Source: Actinomycetes bacterium (GTDB lineage Bacteria > Actinomycetota > Actinomycetes > S36-B12 > GCA-2699445). Taken from it: a stretch of DNA of 19,643 nucleotides. Location of the stretch: the NCBI GenBank assembly GCA_022600255.1, contig JAHZKU010000269.1, positions 1-19,643 of the forward strand, in the 5' to 3' direction. The notes under the pieces were generated by a model. That model did not search any database. It saw nothing but the letters and a program-made list of their open reading frames with translations, and was not told where the DNA came from. Shown piece by piece: positions 1-6,603 of the stretch (positions are counted from its first letter, which is position 1; each line of letters starts with the position of its first letter). Both the position numbers and the translations under genes were made by a program.

Positions 1-2
1 CG

Positions 3-33
3 GACATATCGCCACCCTTCGGACAGATATGTC
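3..33. repeat. 8-bp inverted repeat upstream of parB
   Basis: GACATATC (3-10) and GATATGTC (26-33) are perfect inverted copies separated by 15 bases. No T-rich run follows, so it does not look like a strong intrinsic terminator. Bases 1-66 are open in frame 1 and could hold the last codons of the upstream gene (parA is expected by synteny), but no ParA-like residues can be recognised in such a short stretch. The repeat could be a weak hairpin in the parA-parB junction or an operator. It does not match the parS consensus. Confidence 0.35.
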
Positions 34-91
34 TCGGTGAGATTTCCACAAGTTCACATTCAGTAAACAGGGCATGACAGAGGGAGACAGG

Positions 92-1108
92 ATGAGTCAG
101 AAGCGCGGATTGGGCAAAGGCTTGGGGGCCTTGATCCCCTCGGGCGGTGTCAAGATTGCTGCTGGGACTAACACCAACGTGGAACAGCAGCCTGCCGTTG
201 CGTTAGAGCCCAACCGCGTCGAACCCAGCGCTCCAAGTGAAACACCCGTGGTGGACCTCACCACAGGTGGTGACGCCGCAGCACCGAATGTCCCACTTGG
301 GATTCAGTTTATTGAAATCGCGGTGGACGCAGTCGAGGCCAACCCGCGCCAACCTCGCACGGTTTTCGACGAGGAGCCGTTGAACGAGTTGGCTCTGTCG
401 ATTCAAGAGATTGGTTTGCTCCAACCCATCGTCGTGCGGGCACACGGCAGTGGCTACGAACTCATTGCAGGGGAACGCCGCCTTCGCGCGACGAGGAGTC
501 TGGGTTACGCCACGATTCCTGCCCTGGTTCGTGAAACTGATGACGATGCCATGCTCCGCGACGCCTTGTTGGAGAATCTACATCGCGCCCAACTCAATCC
601 TCTGGAAGAAGCCGCCGCCTACGAGCAGCTGATGAGCGACTTTGCATGCACACAGGAAGAACTCGCCGCCCGGATCGGCCGTTCCCGGCCCCAGATCAGC
701 AACACCCTGAGACTGCTGCGGTTACCACCGGCCGTGCAGCGTCGGGTGGCGGCTGGGGTACTCAGCGCAGGGCATGCCAGGGCATTGTTGAGTTTTCCGG
801 ACGCGTCCGCGATGGAGGAGATGGCCAGCAAAGTGGTGGCCGAAGGCCTGAGCGTTCGGGCCTTGGAGGAGTTGGCCATTATGGCGAACGCCGCCGCGGG
901 GGATGAGGATCAGGAGCCGAAGCGGCGTCGGAAAGCCAAGGTGACCCCCGTGGAGTATCGCGAAGCCGCTGATCGGCTAGGAGACTACCTGGAGACTCGG
1001 GTCCGGATCGATGGGACCAGTCGGCGCGGCCGCCTCGTTGTGGATTTCAGTGATGTCACAGACCTGAGCCGCATTATCGATCTCATGGGCGTCGCCCAGG
1101 AGTCCTGA
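92..1108 (+). CDS. parB: Chromosome-partitioning protein ParB (CTP-dependent DNA clamp)
   Basis: ParB loads at parS sites, spreads as a CTP-switched clamp, and works with ParA to segregate the origin. The 338-aa product opens with the conserved RGLGKGLGAL segment (residues 5-14), which binds ParA. A disordered Ala/Pro-rich linker (about 20-68) follows. The N-terminal CTP/clamp domain shows NPRQPR (84-89) and GERRLRA (127-133), then ENLHR (161-165). A helix-turn-helix (about 186-206) precedes the central domain, and the C-terminal dimerisation domain covers roughly 285-335. I chose ATG-92 over the in-frame ATG-74 because an AGGGAG Shine-Dalgarno lies about 6 bases before it and the family N-terminus is usually MS-K-RGLG. 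parA should lie just upstream, outside the window. It converges with the ligase gene across a 103-base gap in which I see no convincing T-tailed terminator. Length is normal for the family. Confidence 0.96.
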   Translation: MSQKRGLGKGLGALIPSGGVKIAAGTNTNVEQQPAVALEPNRVEPSAPSETPVVDLTTGGDAAAPNVPLGIQFIEIAVDAVEANPRQPRTVFDEEPLNELALSIQEIGLLQPIVVRAHGSGYELIAGERRLRATRSLGYATIPALVRETDDDAMLRDALLENLHRAQLNPLEEAAAYEQLMSDFACTQEELAARIGRSRPQISNTLRLLRLPPAVQRRVAAGVLSAGHARALLSFPDASAMEEMASKVVAEGLSVRALEELAIMANAAAGDEDQEPKRRRKAKVTPVEYREAADRLGDYLETRVRIDGTSRRGRLVVDFSDVTDLSRIIDLMGVAQES

Positions 1109-1211
1109 GCTGGCTCACTGCTGCGTTCCCACCGCGCACTGGCGCCGTACATCGTGGCACGGGTGTTCCGCGCGGCCGGTCGGACCCGGGCCCGTACCCG
1201 CGCAGGTGGCA

Positions 1212-2165
1212 CTACCGGTCGATAGCCTGGGCGACCAGTTTGGCAAAAACCCCACCAGTAGTGAGCCCAGCGGCGCTTAAGGCCTGCGGCAGCAAGGACG
1301 TCTCGGTCATTCCCGGGGCGACGTTGGCCTCAATGAAGAACACCTCATCGTCGGAGACAATGAGATCAACTCGAGAGTAGTCCCGCAGCCCGAACTGGGC
1401 GTGAACGGCCCGAGCGATATCGGCGGCCGCCTCGGTTTGCGCTTGTGTGAGGCGAGCTGGAGTGAAGAACTCCGTCATACCGGCGATGTAGCGAGCGTTG
1501 TAGTCGTAGATTCCGCCGTCTGGGACGATCTCCACGGCGGGCAGGACGACGAGTTCGTTGTCCAACTCGATGACGCCGACGGCGATCTCAACACCGGAGA
1601 CGAACTGCTCCACAAGCGCTACGTCGCCGTAGGCGAACGCGCCAACCATGGCGGCCGGTAGTTCGGCGGCAGCGTGGACTGTCGATGCCCCCAAACTGGA
1701 TCCGCCCTTTGCTGGCTTGACCATCAGGGGCAGTCCGAGTCGAGCCACCACCGCACTGAGCAAGGGGTCTGCCCCCAACTCTCGGAACATCGCGTGGGGT
1801 AGCGCTACATCCGCCGGTGTTGTTAGGCCCATCCCCGAGGCAATCGCCTTGGCGACAGGTTTGTCGAAGGCGAGGCGTGCCGCTGCGGGGGCGGAGCCGA
1901 CGTAGGCAAGGTCGAGGGTGTTCAGAACGTCACCCAGAGACCCGTCCTCACCGGCGGCCCCGTGCAGCAACGGCAGCACGCAGGCGGGCGGGTCTTCGGT
2001 CAGCTGGCTCAGGAGTTGCGAATCGACGTCAGACACCGCCACGGACAATCCTTCCGCGCGCAGCGCCTCAGCGACCCGCCGTCCCGAGCGGATGGACACA
2101 TCTCGCTCCGGGGAGAGGCCGCCACAAAGTACCAGCACGTCAGGGTGCGTCACGATTTCCTCCAT
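1212..2165 (-). CDS. ddl: D-alanine--D-alanine ligase family protein (ATP-grasp)
   Basis: Expected reaction: ATP + 2 D-Ala to D-Ala-D-Ala, the terminal dipeptide of the peptidoglycan precursor, in the cytosol. The 317-aa protein shows the Ddl/ATP-grasp landmarks: GGLSPERDVS (15-24) with the catalytic Glu20, HGAAGEDG (68-75), KPAKGGSSLG (150-159), YDYNARY (220-226) with Tyr220, and EANVAPGMTETS (279-290). Arg265, Asp267, Glu279 and Asn281 match the expected catalytic and Mg-binding positions. The loop reads KGGSS where many Ddl proteins have REGSS, a small deviation. The ATG start is preceded by AAGGA, and that site includes the TAA stop of the upstream aminotransferase, so the two are translationally coupled. 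A ddl-like gene beside parB is seen in other actinobacteria. Whether it is the housekeeping ddl or a second copy, or has another D-amino-acid or D-lactate specificity, cannot be decided here. Confidence 0.88.
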   Translation of the reverse strand: MEEIVTHPDVLVLCGGLSPERDVSIRSGRRVAEALRAEGLSVAVSDVDSQLLSQLTEDPPACVLPLLHGAAGEDGSLGDVLNTLDLAYVGSAPAAARLAFDKPVAKAIASGMGLTTPADVALPHAMFRELGADPLLSAVVARLGLPLMVKPAKGGSSLGASTVHAAAELPAAMVGAFAYGDVALVEQFVSGVEIAVGVIELDNELVVLPAVEIVPDGGIYDYNARYIAGMTEFFTPARLTQAQTEAAADIARAVHAQFGLRDYSRVDLIVSDDEVFFIEANVAPGMTETSLLPQALSAAGLTTGGVFAKLVAQAIDR

Positions 2166-2174
2166 GGCTAGTCC

Positions 2175-3482
2175 TTATGCAATGTCAGGGGTCGGAATCC
2201 CACTGCCGTGGGGATGATGCAGCGTGTTGGTAGTTCCGAATGTCTGACCGATCTCGATCTCAGTTTCGATCACGCTCGCCAGCCGGCGCACCCCTTCCCG
2301 AATCCGCTCGGGCTCGGGGTAGCAGTAGGACAACCGCAGGTTTTGGGCGCCGTCGCCGTTGTCAAAGAACCCAGTACCGGGGACGTACGCAACCAACTCG
2401 GAGATGGCCCGGGGCAACATGGCCGTAGCGTCCAACCCCTCCGGTAGTGTCACCCAGGAATAGAATCCACCGGCCGGAACAGTCCAGTGCGTGCCAGGTG
2501 GCATCAACTGCTGTAACGACTCCAGGAGTGCGTCCCTGCGGTCGCGATACAAACCGCGGAACACGTCAACTTGCTCCCGCCAAGGCTCGTTGCCCAAGTA
2601 CTCAGACACCACGGACTGGGTGAAGTTGGAAGGGCAGAGCACCGCGGCCTCGGCCGCCAACACCAACTTCTCCCGAATACCGTGTGGGGCAACTGCCCAC
2701 CCAACGCGGAGTCCGGAGGCGATCGTTTTTGAAAACGACCCGAGATACACCACTTGATCGGAGTCCCGCGCCCGGATGGCAGTGGGAACAGCGCCATCAA
2801 ACCCCAGGAGGCAGTAGGGATCATCCTCCAGAATCAACAACCCTTCCCGTTGGGCGATCTCCAACACCTGATCTCGGCGGGACTGGGTCTGGGTGACACC
2901 GGCAGGATTGTGATAAGTCGGCACTGTGTAGATCATCTTGGGCCGCCGCCCGGACGCCCGGACCGCCGCAATCGTCTCGGCCAACGCCTCAGGGATCATC
3001 CCATCGTCGTCCATCGCGACATGTTCGACGTCGCATTGGTAGGAACGGAACACACTAAGCGCCCCAACGTAGCTCGGTGCCTCGACCAGAACTACATCAC
3101 CGGGATCGCAGAAGACCTTGGTGACCAGGTCAAGCGCCATTTGGCTGCCGGTCGTGACCACGACATCATCGGGGTGAGCGCTCACTCCAGTGTCGGACAT
3201 GACGTCCAAGATCTGCCCGCGGAGCGTGAGGTCGCCTTGTCCGCTGCCATATTGCAGGGCGTAGGAGCCTTGATCGCGGATCATCTTGGCGACGGAATCG
3301 GCGATGGACTGTAGCGGCAGGGCAGAAACGAACGGCATGCCGCCGGCTAGGGAAACAACCTCGGGCCGAGATGCGACCGCGAACAGGGCCCGGATCTCAG
3401 AGGCGGTCAACGACTGCGCACGCACCGCGTATTCGTCGATCCAAGGATCTAGTCTGGAGCCCTTCGGCGATTGCGCTTCCAC
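2175..3482 (-). CDS. PLP-dependent class I/II aminotransferase (2-aminoadipate/MocR-like fold)
   Basis: A cytosolic fold-type I pyridoxal-phosphate aminotransferase of the subgroup that includes LysN/2-aminoadipate transaminases; the substrate is unknown. With the start used here (435 aa) the key sites are: SLAGGMP (44-50), QYGSGQG (77-83), TGSQMALD (111-118) in the phosphate-binding region, HNPAG (191-195) with Asn192, LEDDPY (218-223) with the PLP-ring Asp, SFSKT (249-253) with the Schiff-base Lys252, and LRLSY (382-386) with the carboxylate-binding Arg383. There is no N-terminal GntR-type DNA-binding domain, so it is the enzyme alone. I chose GTG-3482 because GGAAGGGAA lies just upstream. 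An in-frame GTG at 3515 adds 11 residues but has no clear ribosome binding site. It is the first gene of an apparent operon with the ddl-like ligase; a D-amino-acid or precursor-supply role is an inference from that pairing. Confidence 0.9.
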   Translation of the reverse strand: MEAQSPKGSRLDPWIDEYAVRAQSLTASEIRALFAVASRPEVVSLAGGMPFVSALPLQSIADSVAKMIRDQGSYALQYGSGQGDLTLRGQILDVMSDTGVSAHPDDVVVTTGSQMALDLVTKVFCDPGDVVLVEAPSYVGALSVFRSYQCDVEHVAMDDDGMIPEALAETIAAVRASGRRPKMIYTVPTYHNPAGVTQTQSRRDQVLEIAQREGLLILEDDPYCLLGFDGAVPTAIRARDSDQVVYLGSFSKTIASGLRVGWAVAPHGIREKLVLAAEAAVLCPSNFTQSVVSEYLGNEPWREQVDVFRGLYRDRRDALLESLQQLMPPGTHWTVPAGGFYSWVTLPEGLDATAMLPRAISELVAYVPGTGFFDNGDGAQNLRLSYCYPEPERIREGVRRLASVIETEIEIGQTFGTTNTLHHPHGSGIPTPDIA

Positions 3483-3537
3483 GATCCGTTCCCTTCCGGC
3501 GCCTTTCCCGACCACCGAGGTTGCGGCATGCCGAGTT

Positions 3538-3551
3538 TGGACAGTTGTCCA
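3538..3551. promoter_or_regulatory. 14-bp palindromic operator candidate (TGGACA-GT-TGTCCA)
   Basis: TGGACA and TGTCCA form a perfect inverted repeat with a 2-base centre, in the short space between the divergently transcribed aminotransferase and small membrane protein. On the minus strand a TAGAGT hexamer (plus positions 3569-3574) could be the -10 of the aminotransferase operon. That would place the palindrome in its early transcribed leader and about 20 bases upstream of the plus-strand -10. It fits a dimeric repressor site; the regulator is unknown. Confidence 0.4.
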
Positions 3552-3572
3552 CTGTAAACGCTCTACTCACTC

Positions 3573-3587
3573 TACGATGCACGAGTG
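3573..3587 (+). promoter_or_regulatory. -10 element and leaderless start of the 60-aa membrane protein
   Basis: TACGAT (3573-3578) is followed by six bases and then the GTG at 3585. No Shine-Dalgarno sequence is present, so transcription probably begins at the start codon. No good -35 is visible. The same spacing recurs at 6604, 11512 and 18338. Confidence 0.5.
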
Positions 3588-3767
3588 AGAATCACCTTCT
3601 CAAAGTCTGAGCGTTCTTGGCTCGTCCTGGCATTTGTCGCGGGTTGCACAGCGGGATTCTGGCTGTCCTTGATTCGACCAAAGGCGCGCAGCCCTTATCG
3701 ACGCAAGTTGGACGAAGAGATCAAGCAGGCCCGCGCGGAGCGCAGAAAAGCCGGATTGCCGGTGTGA
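3585..3767 (+). CDS. Small single-pass membrane protein, unknown function
   Basis: A 60-aa product with one hydrophobic segment (about residues 12-29, WLVLAFVAGCTAGFWLSL) followed by a highly basic, probably helical tail rich in Arg, Lys and Glu (about 30-58). The layout suggests a bitopic protein with a cytoplasmic charged tail. I do not recognise a family. Support for it being real: a TACGAT -10 element exactly six bases before its GTG (leaderless pattern), an uninterrupted frame ending in a TGA only 7 bases before the stop of cwlM on the other strand, and no better gene in the interval between the aminotransferase and cwlM. It is divergent from the aminotransferase across a palindromic site. 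Against: it is short and has no visible ribosome binding site. Confidence 0.6.
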   Translation: MRITFSKSERSWLVLAFVAGCTAGFWLSLIRPKARSPYRRKLDEEIKQARAERRKAGLPV

Positions 3768-3774
3768 GCAGCGA

Positions 3775-4947
3775 TCAGATCACATGTTCGGGTGCGAAGA
3801 ACTGCTCGATGGCATCAGCGATCGCCACAGCGAGCGTCTCCACGAAACTGCGGTCTTCGAGCATGTTGCGGTCCTTTGCATGGGACACGTTGCCACACTC
3901 GATGCGCACGGTGGGCATCTGGGTTAGGCGCAAGATATCCCAGGTACGTGGCCGTGGTTCGCGATGTTGCAGCGCCGTTCGAGTGGAGATGCCCTCCTGA
4001 ATAATGCTGGCCGCGAGTTGGCCGGGCACGGAGTATCCGCTGGCTGAGTGGCCGTAGTAGTAACTGGTGACGCCGGAGGGTTGCTGCGGATCCGAGCAGA
4101 GCGTTAACGAAAGTACGAGGTCGGCGGCGACTTCATTGGCAAACTGGGCTCGCTCGGAAGCGGTCTCGGCTTCCGCCTCACCAGCAAGTGAACGCGTGGC
4201 CATTACCTGGGTACCCAACGCGACGAGGCGGCCCTCAACACGACTCGCCAACTCAGCCATGATCTCTGACTCGCTCTTTGGGGAAAGCCCGGTGAGCCGG
4301 TCCTTGGCGGACGGGTCTAGCACCACCAGTTTGCCGGCGATCCCCGTTCGGAGTTTGGGTAAGGCGTACTTCTCGCGCACTGAGTGAGCTGATTGTTTGC
4401 CGACAGTTTTGCGGAGTCGGCCCAATGCTCGAAATGTCGCCGGACCACAAACGCCATCGGTGGGAATGCCGGTGTTGCGCTGAAACTCGCGCAACGCGGC
4501 TTCTGTGAGCGGGCCCATGTGCCCGTCGATGCGACCGCAATCGAATCCCATGGCACTGAGCCGGGCCTGCAAGTCCGAGATGTCCTCACCCACGGTCGGA
4601 TGGGCCGCAGCGTAGGACAGTACGCGATCACCCAGACGCCAGCGGGCCTCCTCCAACCGCCGAAAGGTTTCGGGGCCAACGATGCCGTCCACCGTGATTC
4701 CGCGGGCATCCTGAAACTCTTTGACCGCCGCCACGACGTCCGCATCGAATTCAGCACTCACCAGAGCGGTCGTTGCCCATTCGGCTGGCTCGGCGTGCTC
4801 GGCCGGTTGTGCGGCCCGCAAGGGATCATCGTCCTGATGGTCTTGGGCGTACTGCGATCCCGGCAGGAGCCCCAGACGGGCGAGACGGGCGCGCACCTCG
4901 GCCACGGCCGGACCGCGATCTCCTTGGCGGATGACGATTGCTGTCAA
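3775..4947 (-). CDS. cwlM: CwlM-type cytoplasmic pseudo-amidase (peptidoglycan synthesis regulator)
   Basis: 390 aa. Two peptidoglycan_binding_1 repeats (about 8-99, carrying a low-complexity insertion at 31-60, and 122-178) precede an Amidase_3-like domain (about 206-384). There is no signal peptide, so it should be cytosolic. The zinc-amidase signature is lost: the usual DPGHGG reads DPSAKD (211-216), and the usual S-I-H-A-N/S strand reads SLTLCSD (280-286), so both zinc histidines are absent; the late Glu (E350 in RIECG) remains. In M. tuberculosis, CwlM (Rv3915) is a non-hydrolytic homologue that activates MurA when phosphorylated by PknB (established for that protein). Here the chain ends at AIEQFFAPEHVI with no Thr-rich C-terminal tail. 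The start is TTG (LTAIV) with GGGGGA about 7 bases upstream. It lies 17 bases after trxA on the same strand, so probably in one operon. Confidence 0.88.
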   Translation of the reverse strand: MTAIVIRQGDRGPAVAEVRARLARLGLLPGSQYAQDHQDDDPLRAAQPAEHAEPAEWATTALVSAEFDADVVAAVKEFQDARGITVDGIVGPETFRRLEEARWRLGDRVLSYAAAHPTVGEDISDLQARLSAMGFDCGRIDGHMGPLTEAALREFQRNTGIPTDGVCGPATFRALGRLRKTVGKQSAHSVREKYALPKLRTGIAGKLVVLDPSAKDRLTGLSPKSESEIMAELASRVEGRLVALGTQVMATRSLAGEAEAETASERAQFANEVAADLVLSLTLCSDPQQPSGVTSYYYGHSASGYSVPGQLAASIIQEGISTRTALQHREPRPRTWDILRLTQMPTVRIECGNVSHAKDRNMLEDRSFVETLAVAIADAIEQFFAPEHVI

Positions 4948-4964
4948 TGTCGATCCCCCAAGGT

Positions 4965-5291
4965 CTAGAGGAACTCAGCCAAGTCTTTCAGTAGTGCCTG
5001 CTTTGGCTTCGCTCCCACAATCTGCTTCACCACTTTGCCATCTTTGTAGACGTTCAGAGTGGGGATAGAAACAACACCATATCCCGCGGCTGTCTGCGGG
5101 TTCTCATCGACATTAAGTTTGACGACGGAAATCTTGTCGGCATTTTCAGAGGCAATCTCCTCCAAGATGGGAGCCACCATCTTGCACGGCCCGCACCATT
5201 CGGCCCAAAAATCGACGATCACCGGCTTATCCGCATCAAGCACATCGGCTTGGAAAGTTGCATCTGTCGTCGCTGTCGCTAAGTTACCCAT
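4965..5291 (-). CDS. trxA: Thioredoxin
   Basis: A 108-aa thioredoxin that reduces protein disulfides in the cytosol and is recycled by the adjacent thioredoxin reductase. The redox motif WCGPC lies at 32-36, after DFWAE (27-31). The cis-proline loop is SIPT (75-78, Pro77), and the buried Asp27 is present. Length is exactly typical for single-domain thioredoxins, with no signal peptide. The ATG start is preceded by GGA 5 bases upstream and AAGGA further up. It follows trxB by 142 bases, has its own sigma-70-type promoter in that gap, and is followed 17 bases later by cwlM. trxB-trxA(trxC)-cwlM is the conserved order in mycobacteria. Confidence 0.97.
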   Translation of the reverse strand: MGNLATATTDATFQADVLDADKPVIVDFWAEWCGPCKMVAPILEEIASENADKISVVKLNVDENPQTAAGYGVVSIPTLNVYKDGKVVKQIVGAKPKQALLKDLAEFL

Positions 5292-5313
5292 GAGTCCATC
5301 ATTCCTTATCTGA

Positions 5314-5358
5314 GTTCGTATTCGTTCGAATTATCGTGTTGCAGTCGGGCTGAGTCAC
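5314..5358 (-). promoter_or_regulatory. Vegetative-type promoter of trxA with CGAAC repeats
   Basis: On the minus strand, GTGACT (plus 5353-5358), 17 bases, then GATAAT (plus 5330-5335) gives a near-consensus -35/-10 pair pointing at trxA, with a start about 40 bases before its ATG. Just downstream of the -10 the minus strand carries CGAAC twice, nine bases apart, in direct orientation (plus 5314-5328), and the palindrome ATTCG-AA-CGAAT. These could be an operator. They are not the inverted halves of an actinobacterial LexA box. Confidence 0.5.
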
Positions 5359-5433
5359 CCAAGCCATCGACCCTGTGCACTGGGCTATAGCGAAACCGCT
5401 GCCCTTTCCATTCCGTTCCAGTGAGGTCGATGC

Positions 5434-6381
5434 TTAGTCGGTCAACTCGGTCAGGTACTTTTCCGCGTCCAAAGCCGCCGCACACCCAGTGCCCGCTGCG
5501 GTGATGGCTTGGCGATAAGTGTGATCAACCAGATCCCCACAATCGAAGACACCGGCTTGGTTGGTGCGAGTGCTAGGGGAATCGGCGAGTACGTAGCCCT
5601 CGTCGTCTAGGTCGATCTGGCCGGTCAACAGCTCGTTGCGCGGGTCGTGGCCAATCGCGATGAACACCCCACTGACGTCGTGCACTGTCTCCGCTCCGGT
5701 TTCGGTATTCCGCAGGGTCACCGATTCCACCTTGTCGGTTCCGTTGATGTCCGCCACCTCGCTGTTCCAGGCGAACTTGATTTTGGGGTCATTCATGGCA
5801 CGCTGCGCCATGATCTTGCTGGCACGCAACTCGTCACGCCGGTGGACGATGGTGACCGATTTGGCGAAGCGAGTCAGGAATGTGGCCTCCTCGATGGCAG
5901 AGTCGCCACCGCCCACGACCATGATGTCGGCATCTCGGAAGAAGAAGCCGTCGCAGGTGGCGCACCAGGAAACCCCGTGGCCGGACAATCGCTTTTCATT
6001 TGGCAAGCCAAGTTCGCGGTACCCCGATCCCATCGCCAGGATGACCGCTTTGGCTTGGTGTACGCCGCCCTCACCGTCAGTGATGGTCTTGATCGGCTTG
6101 GTCAGGTCAACGGCGGTGACGTCTGCAGTGTGCAACTCTGCTCCGAAACGAGCCGCTTGGGCTTTCATTTCCGCCATGAGGGAAGGCCCCATGATGCCGT
6201 CCTCGAACCCCGGAAAGTTCTCAACCTCGGTGGTCTGCATTAGCGCCCCGCCGGCGGTCACCGATCCCTCAAAAACCAGTGGCGCGAGTTGAGCACGAGC
6301 CGCATAGATCGCAGCGGTGTAGCCAGCCGGGCCGGACCCGATGATGATGACCTCGTGTACGTCAGTCGCTGGATCGGTCAT
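5434..6381 (-). CDS. trxB: Thioredoxin reductase (NADPH, FAD)
   Basis: Transfers electrons from NADPH via FAD to thioredoxin. The 315-aa product (start at ATG-6381) carries the FAD motif GSGPAG (15-20), the redox pair CATC (140-143), the NADPH motif GGGDSA (157-162) followed by HRRDELRAS (180-188), and the second FAD motif FDCGD (279-283). This is a complete low-molecular-weight TrxB of usual length. An in-frame ATG at 6414 would add 11 residues (MPWCQQKWGQH) unlike any TrxB N-terminus, so I prefer 6381, which has GGGG about 8 bases upstream. A sigma-R-type promoter lies about 110-135 bases upstream. The gene heads the trxB-trxA-cwlM group and is divergent from the Nudix gene. Confidence 0.96.
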   Translation of the reverse strand: MTDPATDVHEVIIIGSGPAGYTAAIYAARAQLAPLVFEGSVTAGGALMQTTEVENFPGFEDGIMGPSLMAEMKAQAARFGAELHTADVTAVDLTKPIKTITDGEGGVHQAKAVILAMGSGYRELGLPNEKRLSGHGVSWCATCDGFFFRDADIMVVGGGDSAIEEATFLTRFAKSVTIVHRRDELRASKIMAQRAMNDPKIKFAWNSEVADINGTDKVESVTLRNTETGAETVHDVSGVFIAIGHDPRNELLTGQIDLDDEGYVLADSPSTRTNQAGVFDCGDLVDHTYRQAITAAGTGCAAALDAEKYLTELTD

Positions 6382-6400
6382 GTGTTGGCCCCACTTCTGC

Positions 6401-6470
6401 TGGCACCATGGCACACCGACGAAGGTGCAGGTGCAGTCCTACACCTTAAGGTTGGTGGCGCCATGGCGCA
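6401..6470. repeat. Two 15-bp near-identical near-palindromes in the trxB leader
   Basis: TGGCACCATGGCACA (6401-6415) and TGGCGCCATGGCGCA (6456-6470) differ at two symmetric positions; the second contains the perfect 12-bp palindrome GCGCCATGGCGC. Their centres are 55 bp apart, close to five helical turns. Both lie between the putative sigma-R-type promoter and the trxB start, so they are in the transcribed leader. Between them AAGGTG (6422-6427) and CACCTT (6442-6447) form a further inverted repeat. An operator pair or an RNA hairpin element is possible. Confidence 0.45.
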
Positions 6471-6491
6471 TGGTTCGATTACGTGATGAGC

Positions 6492-6517
6492 AACGATCCT
6501 AGTTCCTTATTCATTCC
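6492..6517 (-). promoter_or_regulatory. Sigma-R/sigma-H-type ECF promoter of trxB (GGAAT-N18-GTT)
   Basis: On the minus strand GGAAT (plus 6513-6517) is followed by exactly 18 bases and then GTT (plus 6492-6494). This matches the known consensus for Streptomyces sigma-R and mycobacterial sigma-H promoters, which drive trxB in those organisms. Predicted transcription starts near 6485, giving a leader of about 100 bases. A TAGGAT hexamer (plus 6496-6501) overlaps and could serve as a vegetative -10. Confidence 0.6.
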
Positions 6518-6603
6518 GTTCCGACTTGCCCCTAACGATCACCTGGCGGGGAACCGATGGCAAAACGATATCCAGGGTGAGCTGTAGGGCTGCTTTGGCT
6601 CGT

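Noticed and set aside
3..33. parS site upstream of parB
   Set aside because: The 8-bp dyad does not resemble the conserved TGTTTCACGTGAAACA-type parS, and I found no such site elsewhere in the window.
1..66. 3' end of parA
   Set aside because: Expected by synteny, and frame 1 is open to a TAA at 64-66, but the 21 codons show no recognisable ParA residues, and two other frames are also open for much of the stretch.
1109..1211. GC-rich convergent gap between parB and ddl with several short dyads (CCCGGG, GTGGCAC repeats)
   Set aside because: Short palindromes of this kind are expected at this base composition; no T-tailed stem was found.
2754..3314. 186-aa plus-strand frame opposite the aminotransferase
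   Set aside because: Antisense to conserved PLP-binding motifs; no ribosome site or recognisable domain.
5314..5329. LexA/SOS box before trxA
   Set aside because: The CGAAC elements are in direct rather than inverted orientation, so they do not form the TCGAAC-N4-GTTCGA pattern.
5383..5403. Hairpin after trxB (GGC..AGCG-AAAC-CGCT..GCC)
   Set aside because: Only 4 plus 3 bp with a bulge and no T run; too weak to call a terminator, and trxA-cwlM continue on the same strand.
5636..6292. Two long plus-strand open frames (218 and 198 aa) opposite trxB
   Set aside because: Both are antisense to a complete, motif-rich trxB; long shadow frames are expected at this GC content.
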